64,000 nt of DNA, taken from Pseudomonadota bacterium. Lineage in GTDB: Bacteria; Myxococcota_A; Polyangia; GCA-2747355. This document shows, one piece after another, positions 9,010-17,106 of the stretch. A program made the position numbers and the translations under genes. The first letter of the stretch is position 1. Each line of letters starts with the position of its first letter. The notes beneath the pieces were generated by a model that made no database searches, was not told where the DNA came from, and saw nothing but the letters and a program-made list of their open reading frames with translations. Location of the stretch: NCBI GenBank assembly GCA_016702545.1, contig JADJDT010000042.1:186001-250000 (forward strand). Direction: 5' to 3'.

Positions 9010-10310
9010 TTAGCTCTGGCGCCGAGCGCGGCGCAGGGCGAGGAGGCTGAGGGCGAGCAGGAGGCCGAGGCTGGCGCTGCTGCCGTGGCCGCCGACGCTG
9101 CAACCGCCCGTGGACTCGCCGTCAGCGGTGACGGTCATGACGTAGCTGTTGGCGCTGGGAAGCTGGGGTTGACCTGGTCGGCGAAGACGAGCTCGCCCTG
9201 GACCTTGATCTTGTAGGTGCCGGGCTCGTCGGCGGTGAAGGTCGCGACGTTGTTCTTCAGGTAGAAGTACTCGTGCGGGCTGGAGAGGCGGACGGAGCCG
9301 CGCGGGTTCTCGACCGTGGCGGTCGAGGCGTTGGGGCGCTCGACGACGGTCCAGGTGTAGCGCAGCGCCGTGTTCTCGCGGTTGGCGAACAGGCGCAGGC
9401 GGAAGGCCTCGCCGGTCTTGACCTTCATCGAGGGCGAGTAGACCTGGAAGGCGGTCGTGCGGTCGAGGCAGTTCTTCTCGTCACCGTCGACGACGAAGCA
9501 GAAGCGCTCGTCACAGCCGTTGCCCTTGTTGTCGCGGTCGTCGTCGGCCTGGTTGGGGTTCGCCATCGCCTTGCAGTTGTCGCGGCCGTTGACCACGCCG
9601 TCGCCGTCGAGGTCGCCGTCACAGAGGTCGCCGAGCTTGTCGCCGTCGCCGTCCTTCTGGTCGGCGTTGGCCACGCTGGTGCAGTTGTCCTTGCTGTCGG
9701 GGATGTTGTCGAGGTCGAGGTCTTCGTCACAGCCGGAGGGCAGGGCGGCGCTCTGGTCGGTGTTGCCGACCAGCGGGCAGTTGTCGACGAGGTCGAGGTG
9801 CCCGTCGTTGTCGTCATCGGTGTCGCAGGCGTTGCCCTGGCCGTCGCCATCGGCGTCGGTCTGGGTGGGGTTGGCGACGAGGGGGCAGTTGTCGTCGCCG
9901 AGCTTGGTGTCGTTGTCCATGTCGGCGTCGCAGGCGTCGCCGAGGCCGTCGCCATCGCTATCCTTCTGCTCCTTGTCGGCTGCCGTCGAGCACAGGTCGC
10001 AGGCGTCACCGTGGCTATCGCCGTCGCTGTCGGTCTGCTCGACGTTGCTGATCTGCGGGCAGTTGTCGACGTCGTCCTCGCGGCCGTCGTTGTCGTAGTC
10101 GTCGGCGTACTGGTAGGTGTCGCCGAAGTCGGTGTTGGCGATCAGGATCGAGCCGCCACCGCAGCCGCAGCCGCCGCCGCCACCCGAGGTGTCGGGCGTG
10201 CCGCAGGCGCCGCCCGTGCACTCACCGGCTGCCTGGGCGTACGCGCTGCTGTGGACTACCAGCAGGCCCATCGCGCTCAGTGCCGCTACCGTCAGAAGTT
10301 TGCGCATCAT
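9010..10310 (-). pseudogene. MYXO-CTERM-type surface protein, copy 2, frameshifted near its C-terminus
   Basis: Same protein as copy 1, start ATG 10310, with identical signal peptide, TSP3 repeats and Ig-like domain. At 9157-9159 this copy has GGG where copies 1 and 3 have GGGG. The one-base loss makes the frame end at 9135 with a wrong tail (PAPTATS) and loses the sorting signal. In the restored frame the protein continues to a TAA at 9010 and regains the full GC-TM-Arg tail; the span is exactly one base shorter than copy 1. If the indel is real, this copy would be secreted but not anchored; it may equally be a sequencing error in a G run. N-terminal variation is minor (TPDTS in place of TPYQS). 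Confidence 0.85.
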
Positions 10311-10628
10311 GTTCGTTCCCCCTGTTCGACCCGTTGTTCGATCCGTTGGCTTGTATCGGCGGCTTGTCGGCGCCGTGATTCACTCAGCCTCGTGTCCTCG
10401 TCCGTGATTGCGTGTCTGGGTCGGTGTTATGCGAATCGCGGGCCAACCGCCTCTGCGCCGAAGAGCCCGCGAATTGACGCAGGTTTGTCTCTTGGCGTGG
10501 CCTGCGGGCAGGGCCGACCGGGCCGCGCGGAGCGTGGGGCCCGCTCTACGGCTGTGGAGTGCATGCTACGGGCTGCCCGGGTCGCCCCGACGTGGACTTG
10601 AGCGTGAGGGGGGGTGCCGGGGCGAGGG
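10311..10628 (-). promoter_or_regulatory. Leader/promoter region of copy 2
   Basis: The 372-bp gap between copies 2 and 3 has no gene. It is nearly identical to the leader of copy 1, including the segment around 10430-10560, so both should be expressed alike. Nothing else is recognisable. Confidence 0.4.
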
Positions 10629-10654
10629 GGGTCCGGGCCTCAGGGCCCGGACCC
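10629..10654 (-). terminator. Hairpin downstream of surface-protein copy 3
   Basis: Perfect 11-bp stem GGGTCCGGGCC / GGCCCGGACCC with a TCAG loop, as after copy 1. Confidence 0.5.
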
Positions 10655-10682
10655 GGGGACGGGTAGTGGGGACCTTCGGTGC

Positions 10683-11982
10683 TTAGCTCTGGCGCCGAGC
10701 GCGGCGCAGGGCGAGGAGGCTGAGGGCGAGCAGGAGGCCGAGGCTGGCGCTGCTGCCGTGGCCACCGACGCTGCAACCGCCCGTGGACTCGCCGTCAGCG
10801 GTGACGGTCATGACGTAGCTGTTGGCGCTGGGGAAGCTGGGGTTGACCTGGTCGGCGAAGACGAGCTCGCCCTGGACCTTGATCTTGTAGGTGCCGGGCT
10901 CGTCGGCGGTGAAGGTCGCGACGTTGTTCTTCAGGTAGAAGTACTCGTGCGGGCTGGAGAGGCGGACGGAGCCGCGCGGGTTCTCGACCGTGGCGGTCGA
11001 GGCGTTGGGGCGCTCGACGACGGTCCAGGCGTAGCGCAGCGCCGTGTTCTCGCGGTTGGCGAACAGGCGCAGGCGGAAGGCCTCGCCGGTCTTGACCTTC
11101 ATCGAGGGCGAGTAGACCTGGAAGGCGGTCGTGCGGTCGAGGCAGTTCTTCTCGTCACCGTCGACGACGAAGCAGAAGCGCTCGTCACAGCCGTTGCCCT
11201 TGTTGTCGCGGTCGTCGTCGGCCTGGTTGGGGTTCGCCATCGCCTTGCAGTTGTCGCGGCCGTTGACCACGCCGTCGCCGTCGAGGTCGCCGTCGCAGAG
11301 GTCGCCGAGCTTGTCGCCGTCGCCGTCCTTCTGGTCGGCGTTGGCCACGCTGGTGCAGTTGTCCTTGCTGTCGGGGATGTTGTCGAGGTCGAGGTCCTCG
11401 TCACAGCCGGAGGGCAGCGCGGCGCTCTGGTCGGTGTTGCCGACCAGCGGGCAGTTGTCGACGAGGTCGAGGTGCCCGTCGTTGTCGTCATCGGTGTCGC
11501 AGGCGTTGCCCTGGCCGTCGCCATCGGCGTCGGTCTGGGGTGGGGTTGGCGACGACGGGGCAGTTGTCGTCACCGAGCTTGGTGTCGTTGTCCATGTCGG
11601 CGTCGCAGGCGTCGCCGAGGCCGTCGCCATCGCTATCCTTCTGCTCCTTGTCGGCTGCCGACGCGCACAGGTCGCAGGCGTCGCCATGGCCATCGCCATC
11701 GCTGTCGGTCTGCTCGACGTTGCTGATCTGCGGGCAGTTGTCGACGTCGTCCTCGCGGCCGTCGTTGTCGTAGTCGTCGGCGTACTGGTAGGTGTCGCCG
11801 AAGTCGGTGTTGGCGATCAGGATCGAGCCGCCACCGCAGCCGCAGCCGCCGCCGCCCGACTGGTAGGGCGTGCCGCAGGCGCCGCCCGTGCATTCACCGG
11901 CTGCCTGGGCGTACGCGCTGCTGTGGACCACCAGCAGGCCCATCGCGCTCAGTGCCGCTACCGTCAGAAGTTTGCGCATCAT
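10683..11982 (-). pseudogene. MYXO-CTERM-type surface protein, copy 3, frameshifted in the TSP3 region
   Basis: Starts at ATG 11982. Compared with copy 1 it lacks one Gly codon in the N-terminal Gly run and has one extra G at 11537-11540 (GGGG against GGG). The extra base throws the frame off after residue 144 and splits the gene; downstream of it the original frame is open again to the TAA at 10683, with complete Ig-like domain and sorting tail. The arithmetic fits: 1302 minus 3 plus 1 gives the observed 1300 bp. Either a real inactivating or phase-variable indel or a base-calling error. Confidence 0.85.
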
Positions 11983-12301
11983 GTTCGTTCCCCCCTGTTC
12001 GACCCGTTGTTCGATCCGTTGGTTTGTTGTCGGCGGCTTGTCGGCGCCGTGATTCACTCAGCCTCGTATCCTCGTCGTGTTGGCGTGTCTGGGTCGGTGT
12101 AATGCGAATCGCGGGCCAACCGCTCGTGCGGAGCAGAATCCAAGGAATGACGACCCTTTGTCTGCTTGCCTCGGCAGCGGGCCGGCGGCTTCAGCGCGGC
12201 GATTGTGGGTCCCAGCCCGCGGAGCGTGGAGTCGATCCCACAGCGCAGCGGCGGCCCGCCCGATGAACCTCGACGTCTCGCGAGTGAAGGGGCGTCGCTC
12301 C
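11983..12301 (-). promoter_or_regulatory. Leader of copy 3 and spacer to the TPR membrane protein
   Basis: The first 140 bp match the leaders of copies 1 and 2; beyond about 12123 the sequence is unique. No gene, RNA or clear promoter is visible in the remaining 180 bp. Confidence 0.4.
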
Positions 12302-13999
12302 TCATGGCGCGGGTGGTGGCGCAGCGAGTTGAATGCCCAGGGCGCTCAGTCGCTCGACGATCGCGCGCGCCCGGGCCGGGTCGCGGCCCTGGTAGGCGCC
12401 CAGTAGCTGGCCGAGCGTGTCGACGTTCTCCGGCTCGAGCTCCAGCGCCCGCTCCCAGCAGGCGACGGCCTGGTCCAGGCGCCCGAGCTGCCGTAGCGCC
12501 AGGCCCAGGTTGAAGTGGGCCCGGGCGTAGCGCGGGTTGATCACCGTCTCGGTGCGCAAGACTCCTTCGGCCTCCGCCGCGCGCCCTTGCCCGAGCAGCA
12601 ACACGCCCAGGTTGTTGTGGGCGATCGGCTCGCGCGCGTCGAGGCGGAGGACCTCACGGTAGGCGCGCTCGGCGCCGGGCACGTCGCCCTCGCGCTGCAG
12701 CGTCGTGCCGAGGTGGACCCAGGCCAGCGGCGCGTGCGGCGAGCCGCGCACCGCGGCCTCGGCGAAGGGGCGCCGCCCGCGGAAATCGTCGCTGTAGCGC
12801 CAGGTCAGCAGCGCGAGCAGCGCGACCAGCGCGCCGGCGCTGGCCGTCGCTGCGCGGGGCCACTGGCGCGCCAGATGGTCCAGCGCCCCGCAGGCCACCA
12901 GCACCACGCCGACGGCGGGCATCACCAAGCGGTTCTCCAGGATCAGCGTGTCGGCGACGAGCAGCCCGGGCAGCACGAAGGCGAGCGCCACGAGGCCGCC
13001 GAGGGCCGCGATCCCACGACGCGACCCCGGCAGCAGCAGCGCCGCGAGCGCGAGCGCGAGCGTGGCGACGAGCCCCGGCCACACGGGGGTGTCGCGGATA
13101 ATGGCCAGCACCGCGAGCTGGGCCGGCAGCACGATCTTGCCCAGGCTACTGAAGATCACCGAGACGCGGCCGAGCAGCAGCGCGGCCGTCAGGCCGCTGC
13201 CGCCGCGGGGCAGCGGGGCGCTCAGCGCGTTGAAGCGCGCCAGCGTGTAGGCGGTCAGCACCAGCGCCCAGCCGATCCACAGCCAGGGCGCCCGCAGCTC
13301 ACGCCAGCTCCGCTGCTCGACCAGGCGCAAATGGGCCAGCACCGCGAGCGGCACGGCCACGGCAGGCTCCTTGCTCAGCAGCGCGGCGCCGAAGCACAGC
13401 AGGTGGCCGAGCCGCGCCCACCACGAGGGGTGGGCGAAGGCTCGCAGCGCCAGCAGCCAGGCGGCGAGCGCGAAGAGGGTCAGCAGGGTGTCGTTGCGTC
13501 CCGGAATCCACGCGATCGCCTCGGTCAGGGCCGGGTGGACGGCGAAGACCAGGGCGCCGGCGAGCGCCACCCCCGGGTGCAGCGGTAGCCGACGCAGCAG
13601 CGCCAGCAGCAGCAGCGGGCAGCCGGCGAAGAGCAGCAGGTTGGTGAGACGATAGCCAAAGGGGCGCTCGCCGCTGCGGCGCGCGTCGAGCGCGTAGCTC
13701 AGGGTGACGAGGGGCCGATAGTAGGCCTGATCGCGATCGACCGACTGCAGGTACCCGCGGCCCAGGGTCTCCTTCAGGCTGGTCGAGCGGGTGAGCCAGG
13801 CCAGCTGATCGAGAATCAAGGTCTTGTCGTCGAGGTAGGTGAAGTCGAAGCCGACGCTGCGCCCGTGGAGGGCGAGCACGACGCCCAGGACCAAGGCGAA
13901 GGGCAGCAGGCCGCGCCAGCGATCGCGCCGCGACCGCGTTGCAGGAGCGGGCGGTGGTGCGGCTGCGCCCGACCGCCGGGGGGTCTGTCGTCGACTCAT
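12302..13999 (-). CDS. Multi-spanning membrane protein with C-terminal TPR repeats (TMTC-like)
   Basis: 565 residues from ATG 13999; the frame extends 43 codons upstream but that part is Arg-rich and lacks a signal. A basic, Pro-rich start is followed by about ten hydrophobic helices, the first at WRGLLPFALVLGVVLALH. Just after it, FDFTYLDDKTLILDQ resembles the loop following helix 1 in TMTC/PMT-like glycosyltransferases and related bacterial proteins. Residues about 435-550 carry three tetratricopeptide repeats (WVHLGTTLQREGDVPGAERA, HNNLGVLLLGQGRAAEAEG, HFNLGLALRQLGRLDQAV). The family is usually described as a putative O-mannosyltransferase-like or assembly protein; the true substrate is unknown. 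It stands alone between the surface-protein array and the tRNA genes, so a role in surface glycosylation is only a guess. Confidence 0.75.
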   Translation of the reverse strand: MSRRQTPRRSGAAAPPPAPATRSRRDRWRGLLPFALVLGVVLALHGRSVGFDFTYLDDKTLILDQLAWLTRSTSLKETLGRGYLQSVDRDQAYYRPLVTLSYALDARRSGERPFGYRLTNLLLFAGCPLLLLALLRRLPLHPGVALAGALVFAVHPALTEAIAWIPGRNDTLLTLFALAAWLLALRAFAHPSWWARLGHLLCFGAALLSKEPAVAVPLAVLAHLRLVEQRSWRELRAPWLWIGWALVLTAYTLARFNALSAPLPRGGSGLTAALLLGRVSVIFSSLGKIVLPAQLAVLAIIRDTPVWPGLVATLALALAALLLPGSRRGIAALGGLVALAFVLPGLLVADTLILENRLVMPAVGVVLVACGALDHLARQWPRAATASAGALVALLALLTWRYSDDFRGRRPFAEAAVRGSPHAPLAWVHLGTTLQREGDVPGAERAYREVLRLDAREPIAHNNLGVLLLGQGRAAEAEGVLRTETVINPRYARAHFNLGLALRQLGRLDQAVACWERALELEPENVDTLGQLLGAYQGRDPARARAIVERLSALGIQLAAPPPAP

Positions 14000-14121
14000 C
14001 GTCGTCGGCTCATCGTTGCGTGGTCGGGTGAACGCGCAGTGTACACCACGACGCAGGCGAAGCCGCAGAAGGGGCTCCGCGCCGGATCGGCGCCTGCGCG
14101 GGCGCGCCGTGTTGCGCGCCG

Positions 14122-14150
14122 TTGACACGCTTTTTGGCTTGGGCTATAGG
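14122..14150 (+). promoter_or_regulatory. Sigma-70-type promoter of the tRNA-Gln/Glu unit
   Basis: Perfect -35 box TTGACA (14122-14127), 17-bp spacer, and -10 box TATAGG (14145-14150). Transcription should begin near 14157, nine bases before the mature tRNA-Gln. Confidence 0.8.
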
Positions 14151-14165
14151 CACGAAGCGATGCCG

Positions 14166-14238
14166 TTCGGGGATCGTCTAACGGCAGGACGCAGGATTCT
14201 GGTTCCTGCTATCTAGGTTCGAATCCTAGTCCCCGAAC
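14166..14238 (+). tRNA. tRNA-Gln (anticodon CUG)
   Basis: Acceptor stem TTCGGGG pairs with CCCCGAA (14231-14237). Anticodon stem CAGGA/TCCTG encloses the loop TTCTGGT, so the anticodon is CTG. T arm CTAGG-TTCGAAT-CCTAG. As in many bacterial tRNA-Gln genes the first pair is U-A. CCA is not encoded. Confidence 0.95.
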
Positions 14239-14260
14239 CCGATTCGTGAACACGAATCGT

Positions 14261-14335
14261 GGCCCCATAGTCTAGTGGTTAGGACGTCGGCCTCTCACGC
14301 CGATAACCCGGGTTCAAGTCCCGGTGGGGTCACCA
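14261..14335 (+). tRNA. tRNA-Glu (anticodon CUC)
   Basis: Acceptor GGCCCCA pairs with TGGGGTC; anticodon stem TCGGC/GCCGA encloses CTCTCAC, giving anticodon CTC. T arm CCGGG-TTCAAGT-CCCGG. An encoded CCA occupies 14333-14335. It lies 22 bp behind tRNA-Gln and is presumably cotranscribed. Confidence 0.95.
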
Positions 14336-14345
14336 GCTCCGTTGC

Positions 14346-14385
14346 AAGCGACAAGGGCCGGCGGTTACGCCGGCCCTTGTCGCTT
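14346..14385 (+). terminator. Strong intrinsic-type hairpin after the tRNA pair
   Basis: An 18-bp perfect stem (14346-14363 with 14368-14385) closed by a GTTA loop, 10 bp behind tRNA-Glu. Stability is very high. The usual T-run is replaced by TGTGGCTTCTGT. Confidence 0.85.
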
Positions 14386-14426
14386 GTGGCTTCTGTCGCT
14401 TGTGGCTTCTGTCGCTTGTGGCTTCG
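14379..14426. repeat. 16-bp direct repeat, three copies
   Basis: GTCGCTTGTGGCTTCT occurs at 14379, 14395 and 14411 (last copy ends in G). The first copy overlaps the right arm of the terminator stem, so the array seems to have grown by slippage from the hairpin foot. Confidence 0.85.
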
Positions 14427-14513
14427 TCGCCCCTGGTGACTGCTGCCGGCGGGCGGCGTGGTCTCGCCGCGCTGTCTGTCTCGCCGCGCTGGGCGGCCGA
14501 GACATCATCCGCT

Positions 14514-14689
14514 GTAAGCGTTCAGGGGTGTGTTGCGCCATAGGCGCTTGGTTTCACTGAGAAACTTGTCGCCGCGGGTGCGACCAAGCACCCGCGCGGC
14601 GCGAAAGCGCGCCGACATTGGGAGGGGGCCCCGGAAAGATTCACTCTTTCCGGGGCGGGGGGATGGGACATCCCCCCGTGAACAGTTAC
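14514..14689. mobile_element. 176-bp non-autonomous element (IS66-type MITE)
   Basis: The element starts GTAAGCGTTCAGGGG and ends, read on the opposite strand, GTAACTGTTCACGGGG; GTAA termini with such inner sequence are typical of IS66-family ends. It is flanked by a perfect 8-bp direct repeat, CATCCGCT, at 14506-14513 and 14690-14697; 8 bp is the IS66 target-duplication length. Inside are six consecutive hairpins: 14535-14547, 14551-14565, 14573-14596, 14598-14613 (GAAA tetraloop), 14629-14655 (10-bp stem) and 14656-14678 (10-bp stem). No transposase is encoded. It lies 38 bp before the next start codon and could influence its expression. Confidence 0.8.
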
Positions 14690-14727
14690 CATCCGCTGCT
14701 GCCGCCTGTCGGCATTGGGGGCACCTC

Positions 14728-16235
14728 ATGCGCTACTCGCGTCTTCTGGGGCTTTCTCCTTTGGGGCTCTCGCGTTGGGCCGTCCTGCTGGTGCTGGCGG
14801 CCGGTCCGGGTCGGGTGCGGGCTGAGGCCCCGGTCCGTGGTTGGCGCTATGCGCTGCGCGGCAAGGCGGTGGTGGTGCAAGCGGCCGAGGCGGCGCCGGA
14901 GGGCGCGCCCGTGACGCAGACCGTGCTGGACTGCACCGGCCAGGCCCTGCTCGAGCACGGATCGCGGCTCTACGTGGCCTGCGGTGCCGAGGGGCTGGTC
15001 GTGCTCTCGCTGGCGCAGCCGGAACGACCCGTCGTCGTGGCGCGCCGCCCGCTCGAGGGGGAGGTCGTCGGGTTCTGGGTCGCCGACGGCGCCGTCTGGG
15101 TCAGGCTGCGTCGTCTCGAGGCGCGCCCCCTCAGCGAGGCGATGGTCGAGTCGATGGTCGAACCGAGGCCGGCCAGGGCGCCGGTCGCTGCGCCGACCGT
15201 CGTGCCCGTGGTGCCGGTGGGGCCGCGCGTGCCCGCGGCGGCCCAAGCCGCGCCGCCTCGCGCCGCGGCCGGCCGGGCTGCGACAGCGCCCGAGGCGACC
15301 GGTCGGGTGATCGAGCTCGGCGCGGGCGATGTGGTGATCGATCTCGGCCGCGAGGCCGGTCTGCGGCGCGACGATCGCGTGGAGTTCTTCGTCGAGCGGC
15401 GGGTCGCGTTGGGCGGGGAGGAGGTCGCCGAGGAGGAGCAGGTCGTCGCGGTCGGCGTGGTGACGGTCGTTTCGCCGCAGCACGCCCGCGTGCGCCTCGG
15501 CATCAATGAACGCGTCCCGCTGGCCGCCGGGGCACGTCGCAGCCGCTTGCCGGTGACGCAGAGCATCGTAGCGCCGCCTCGGGTCGGTGGAACCTACGAG
15601 CTCAAGGCGACGCTGCGGCCCTTCTTCACCCTGGGCGCCGTCGGCTTCGGCATGCTCACGGACCTGGCCATCGGCTATCGCTTCGAGCGTCCGATCTATG
15701 TGGGTGCGCTGCTGGCGCCGGTCGGCTTCGCCGCCGGCGACGGGCGCACGATCGTCGCGGCGCTCGCTCAGGTCGTGGCCGCGCTCGATCTGCCGCTCTT
15801 CTCCGTCGGCTTCGGCGTAGGGCTGGCCACGCCGAATACGAGCCTCGGCGGCGACGCAGCCTTCGCCACGCTGCAGCTCGTGCGGCTCGGCGCGCTCGAT
15901 GGGTTGCACGTCGAGGTCCACAACACGCTGATGGTCTATGCTGAAGAGTTTCGTTACGGCGCGACGCGGGGAACGATCCAGATCCCCGTCAGTCCCGCTG
16001 GTGGTTATTGCTGCGTGGCGGTGGCGGGCCGGTGGGCTACGGCTTCGGCGAGGCGGGACTGCGCGTGCGCGTGCAGGGCCACGGTCGCGGCGGCTCGGTG
16101 TTCCTCAATGCGACCGTCGGCGGTGGTGCGGTGATCGACGAGCGGGTGAGCACCAGCCCGAGCTGCCCGGGATGCATCGAGACCGGCGCACGGGGCGGAC
16201 CCTTGGCTGGCATCGGCGTCGAGTGGCGCCCCTGA
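14728..16235 (+). pseudogene. Secreted protein with C-terminal beta-barrel-like region, frameshifted
   Basis: ATG 14728 starts a signal peptide (SRWAVLLVLAAGPGRVRAEA). Residues about 35-130 form a beta-rich domain (LYVACGAEGLVVLSLAQPER), followed by a Pro/Ala-rich linker, a small domain (VIELGAGDVVIDLGREAGL, DRVEFFVERRVALGGEE), and from about residue 295 amphipathic strands (PFFTLGAVGFGMLTDLAIGY, RPIYVGALLAPVGFAAGDG) suggesting an outer-membrane barrel. The first frame continues to 16134, but from about 16000 it turns Cys/Arg-rich. The sensible strand pattern (GYGFGEAGLRVRVQGHG, ending AGIGVEWRP) moves to another frame and ends at 16235. One base is missing around 15995-16010. Family not recognised. 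Convergent with sucD, only 4 bp away. Confidence 0.65.
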
Positions 16236-16239
16236 GCCC

Positions 16240-17106
16240 TCAGAGCCGTGAGGCGACGGTGCTGCCGATCTCGTTCGGGTTCGGCGCGATCGTCGCGCCG
16301 GCCGCGCGCAGCGCGGCGATCTTGTCGGTGGCGGCCCCGTGGCCTCCGGCGATGATCGCGCCGGCGTGACCCATCCGTTTGCCGACGGGGGCCGTCTGGC
16401 CGGCGATGAACGCGACCACGGGCTTGTGTCTCAGCCGCTCCTTGATCACCGCCGCGGCGGCCTCCTCGCCCGATCCGCCGATCTCGCCGATCAGCACGAC
16501 GGCATGCGTCTCGGGGTCGTCGGCGAAGGCCTCGAGCACCTCGACGAAGCTCGTGCCCACCACCGGGTCACCGCCGATGCCGACGCAGGTGCTCTGTCCG
16601 AGACCGAGTTGGGTGAGCTGGTGCACCGTCTCGTAGGTCAGCGTGCCCGAGCGTGAGACCACGCCGACGTGGCCCGGCAGGTGAATGTAGCCCGGCATGA
16701 TGCCGATCTTGGCCTTGCCCGGGCTGATCACGCCGGGGCAATTGGGGCCGATGATGCGGCAGGGCCGGCCCGCCGCGGCGCGTCGAACGCGCACCAGGTC
16801 GAGCGCCGGGATGCCCTCCGTGATGCAGATGATCAGCTCGATCTCAGCGTCCAACGCTTCGAGCAGCGCATCGGCGGCGAAGGGCGCGGGGACGAAGACC
16901 AGGCTGCAGTTCGCGCCCGTCGCGCGGACCGCCTCGGTCATCGTGTCGAAGGTCGGCTGGCCGAGGAAAGCCTGGCCGCCCTTGCCGGGGGCCACGCCGC
17001 CGACGATGCGTGTGCCGTAGGCCAGGCACTGCTCGGCGTGGTAGCTACCCGCGCGTCCCGTGCCCTGGACGACCACGCGCGTGTTCTCGTCGCAGAGGAT
17101 GCTCAT
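16240..17106 (-). CDS. sucD: Succinyl-CoA synthetase, alpha subunit
   Basis: 288 residues, normal length. Catalyses the ADP/GDP-linked conversion of succinyl-CoA to succinate with SucC; the alpha subunit binds CoA and carries the phosphohistidine. Visible motifs: CoA-binding N-terminus (VVVQGTGRAGSYHAEQ), RIIGPNCPGVISPG, VGVVSRSGTLTYE, and the active-site KRMGHAGAIIAGG with His247 (His246 in E. coli). The start ATG at 17106 overlaps the sucC stop as ATGA, so translation is coupled. It is the last gene of the icd-mdh-sucC-sucD operon. Confidence 0.97.
   Translation of the reverse strand: MSILCDENTRVVVQGTGRAGSYHAEQCLAYGTRIVGGVAPGKGGQAFLGQPTFDTMTEAVRATGANCSLVFVPAPFAADALLEALDAEIELIICITEGIPALDLVRVRRAAAGRPCRIIGPNCPGVISPGKAKIGIMPGYIHLPGHVGVVSRSGTLTYETVHQLTQLGLGQSTCVGIGGDPVVGTSFVEVLEAFADDPETHAVVLIGEIGGSGEEAAAAVIKERLRHKPVVAFIAGQTAPVGKRMGHAGAIIAGGHGAATDKIAALRAAGATIAPNPNEIGSTVASRL

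Larger units (their letters stand above)
7265..12123. repeat. Three tandem copies of a 1.67-kb gene-plus-promoter unit
   Basis: Start codons lie at 8639, 10310 and 11982 and stops at 7338, 9010 and 10683, giving a period of 1671-1673 bp. The coding parts are almost identical base for base, and the upstream leader is shared up to about 12123, after which copy 3 diverges. Each unit carries its own leader, gene and downstream hairpin. Differences are few substitutions, one Gly codon in a Gly run, and two single-base indels. Such high identity implies recent tandem amplification or ongoing gene conversion. Confidence 0.95.

Noticed and set aside
7265..12123. Considered as a CRISPR or transposon array because of the repeats
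   Set aside because: The unit is 1.67 kb and contains a complete protein gene; there are no spacers, no target duplication and no transposase.
14530..14727. Hairpin chain first considered as a structured non-coding RNA or riboswitch
   Set aside because: The flanking 8-bp duplication and GTAA ends show it is an inserted element; no known riboswitch pattern was recognised.
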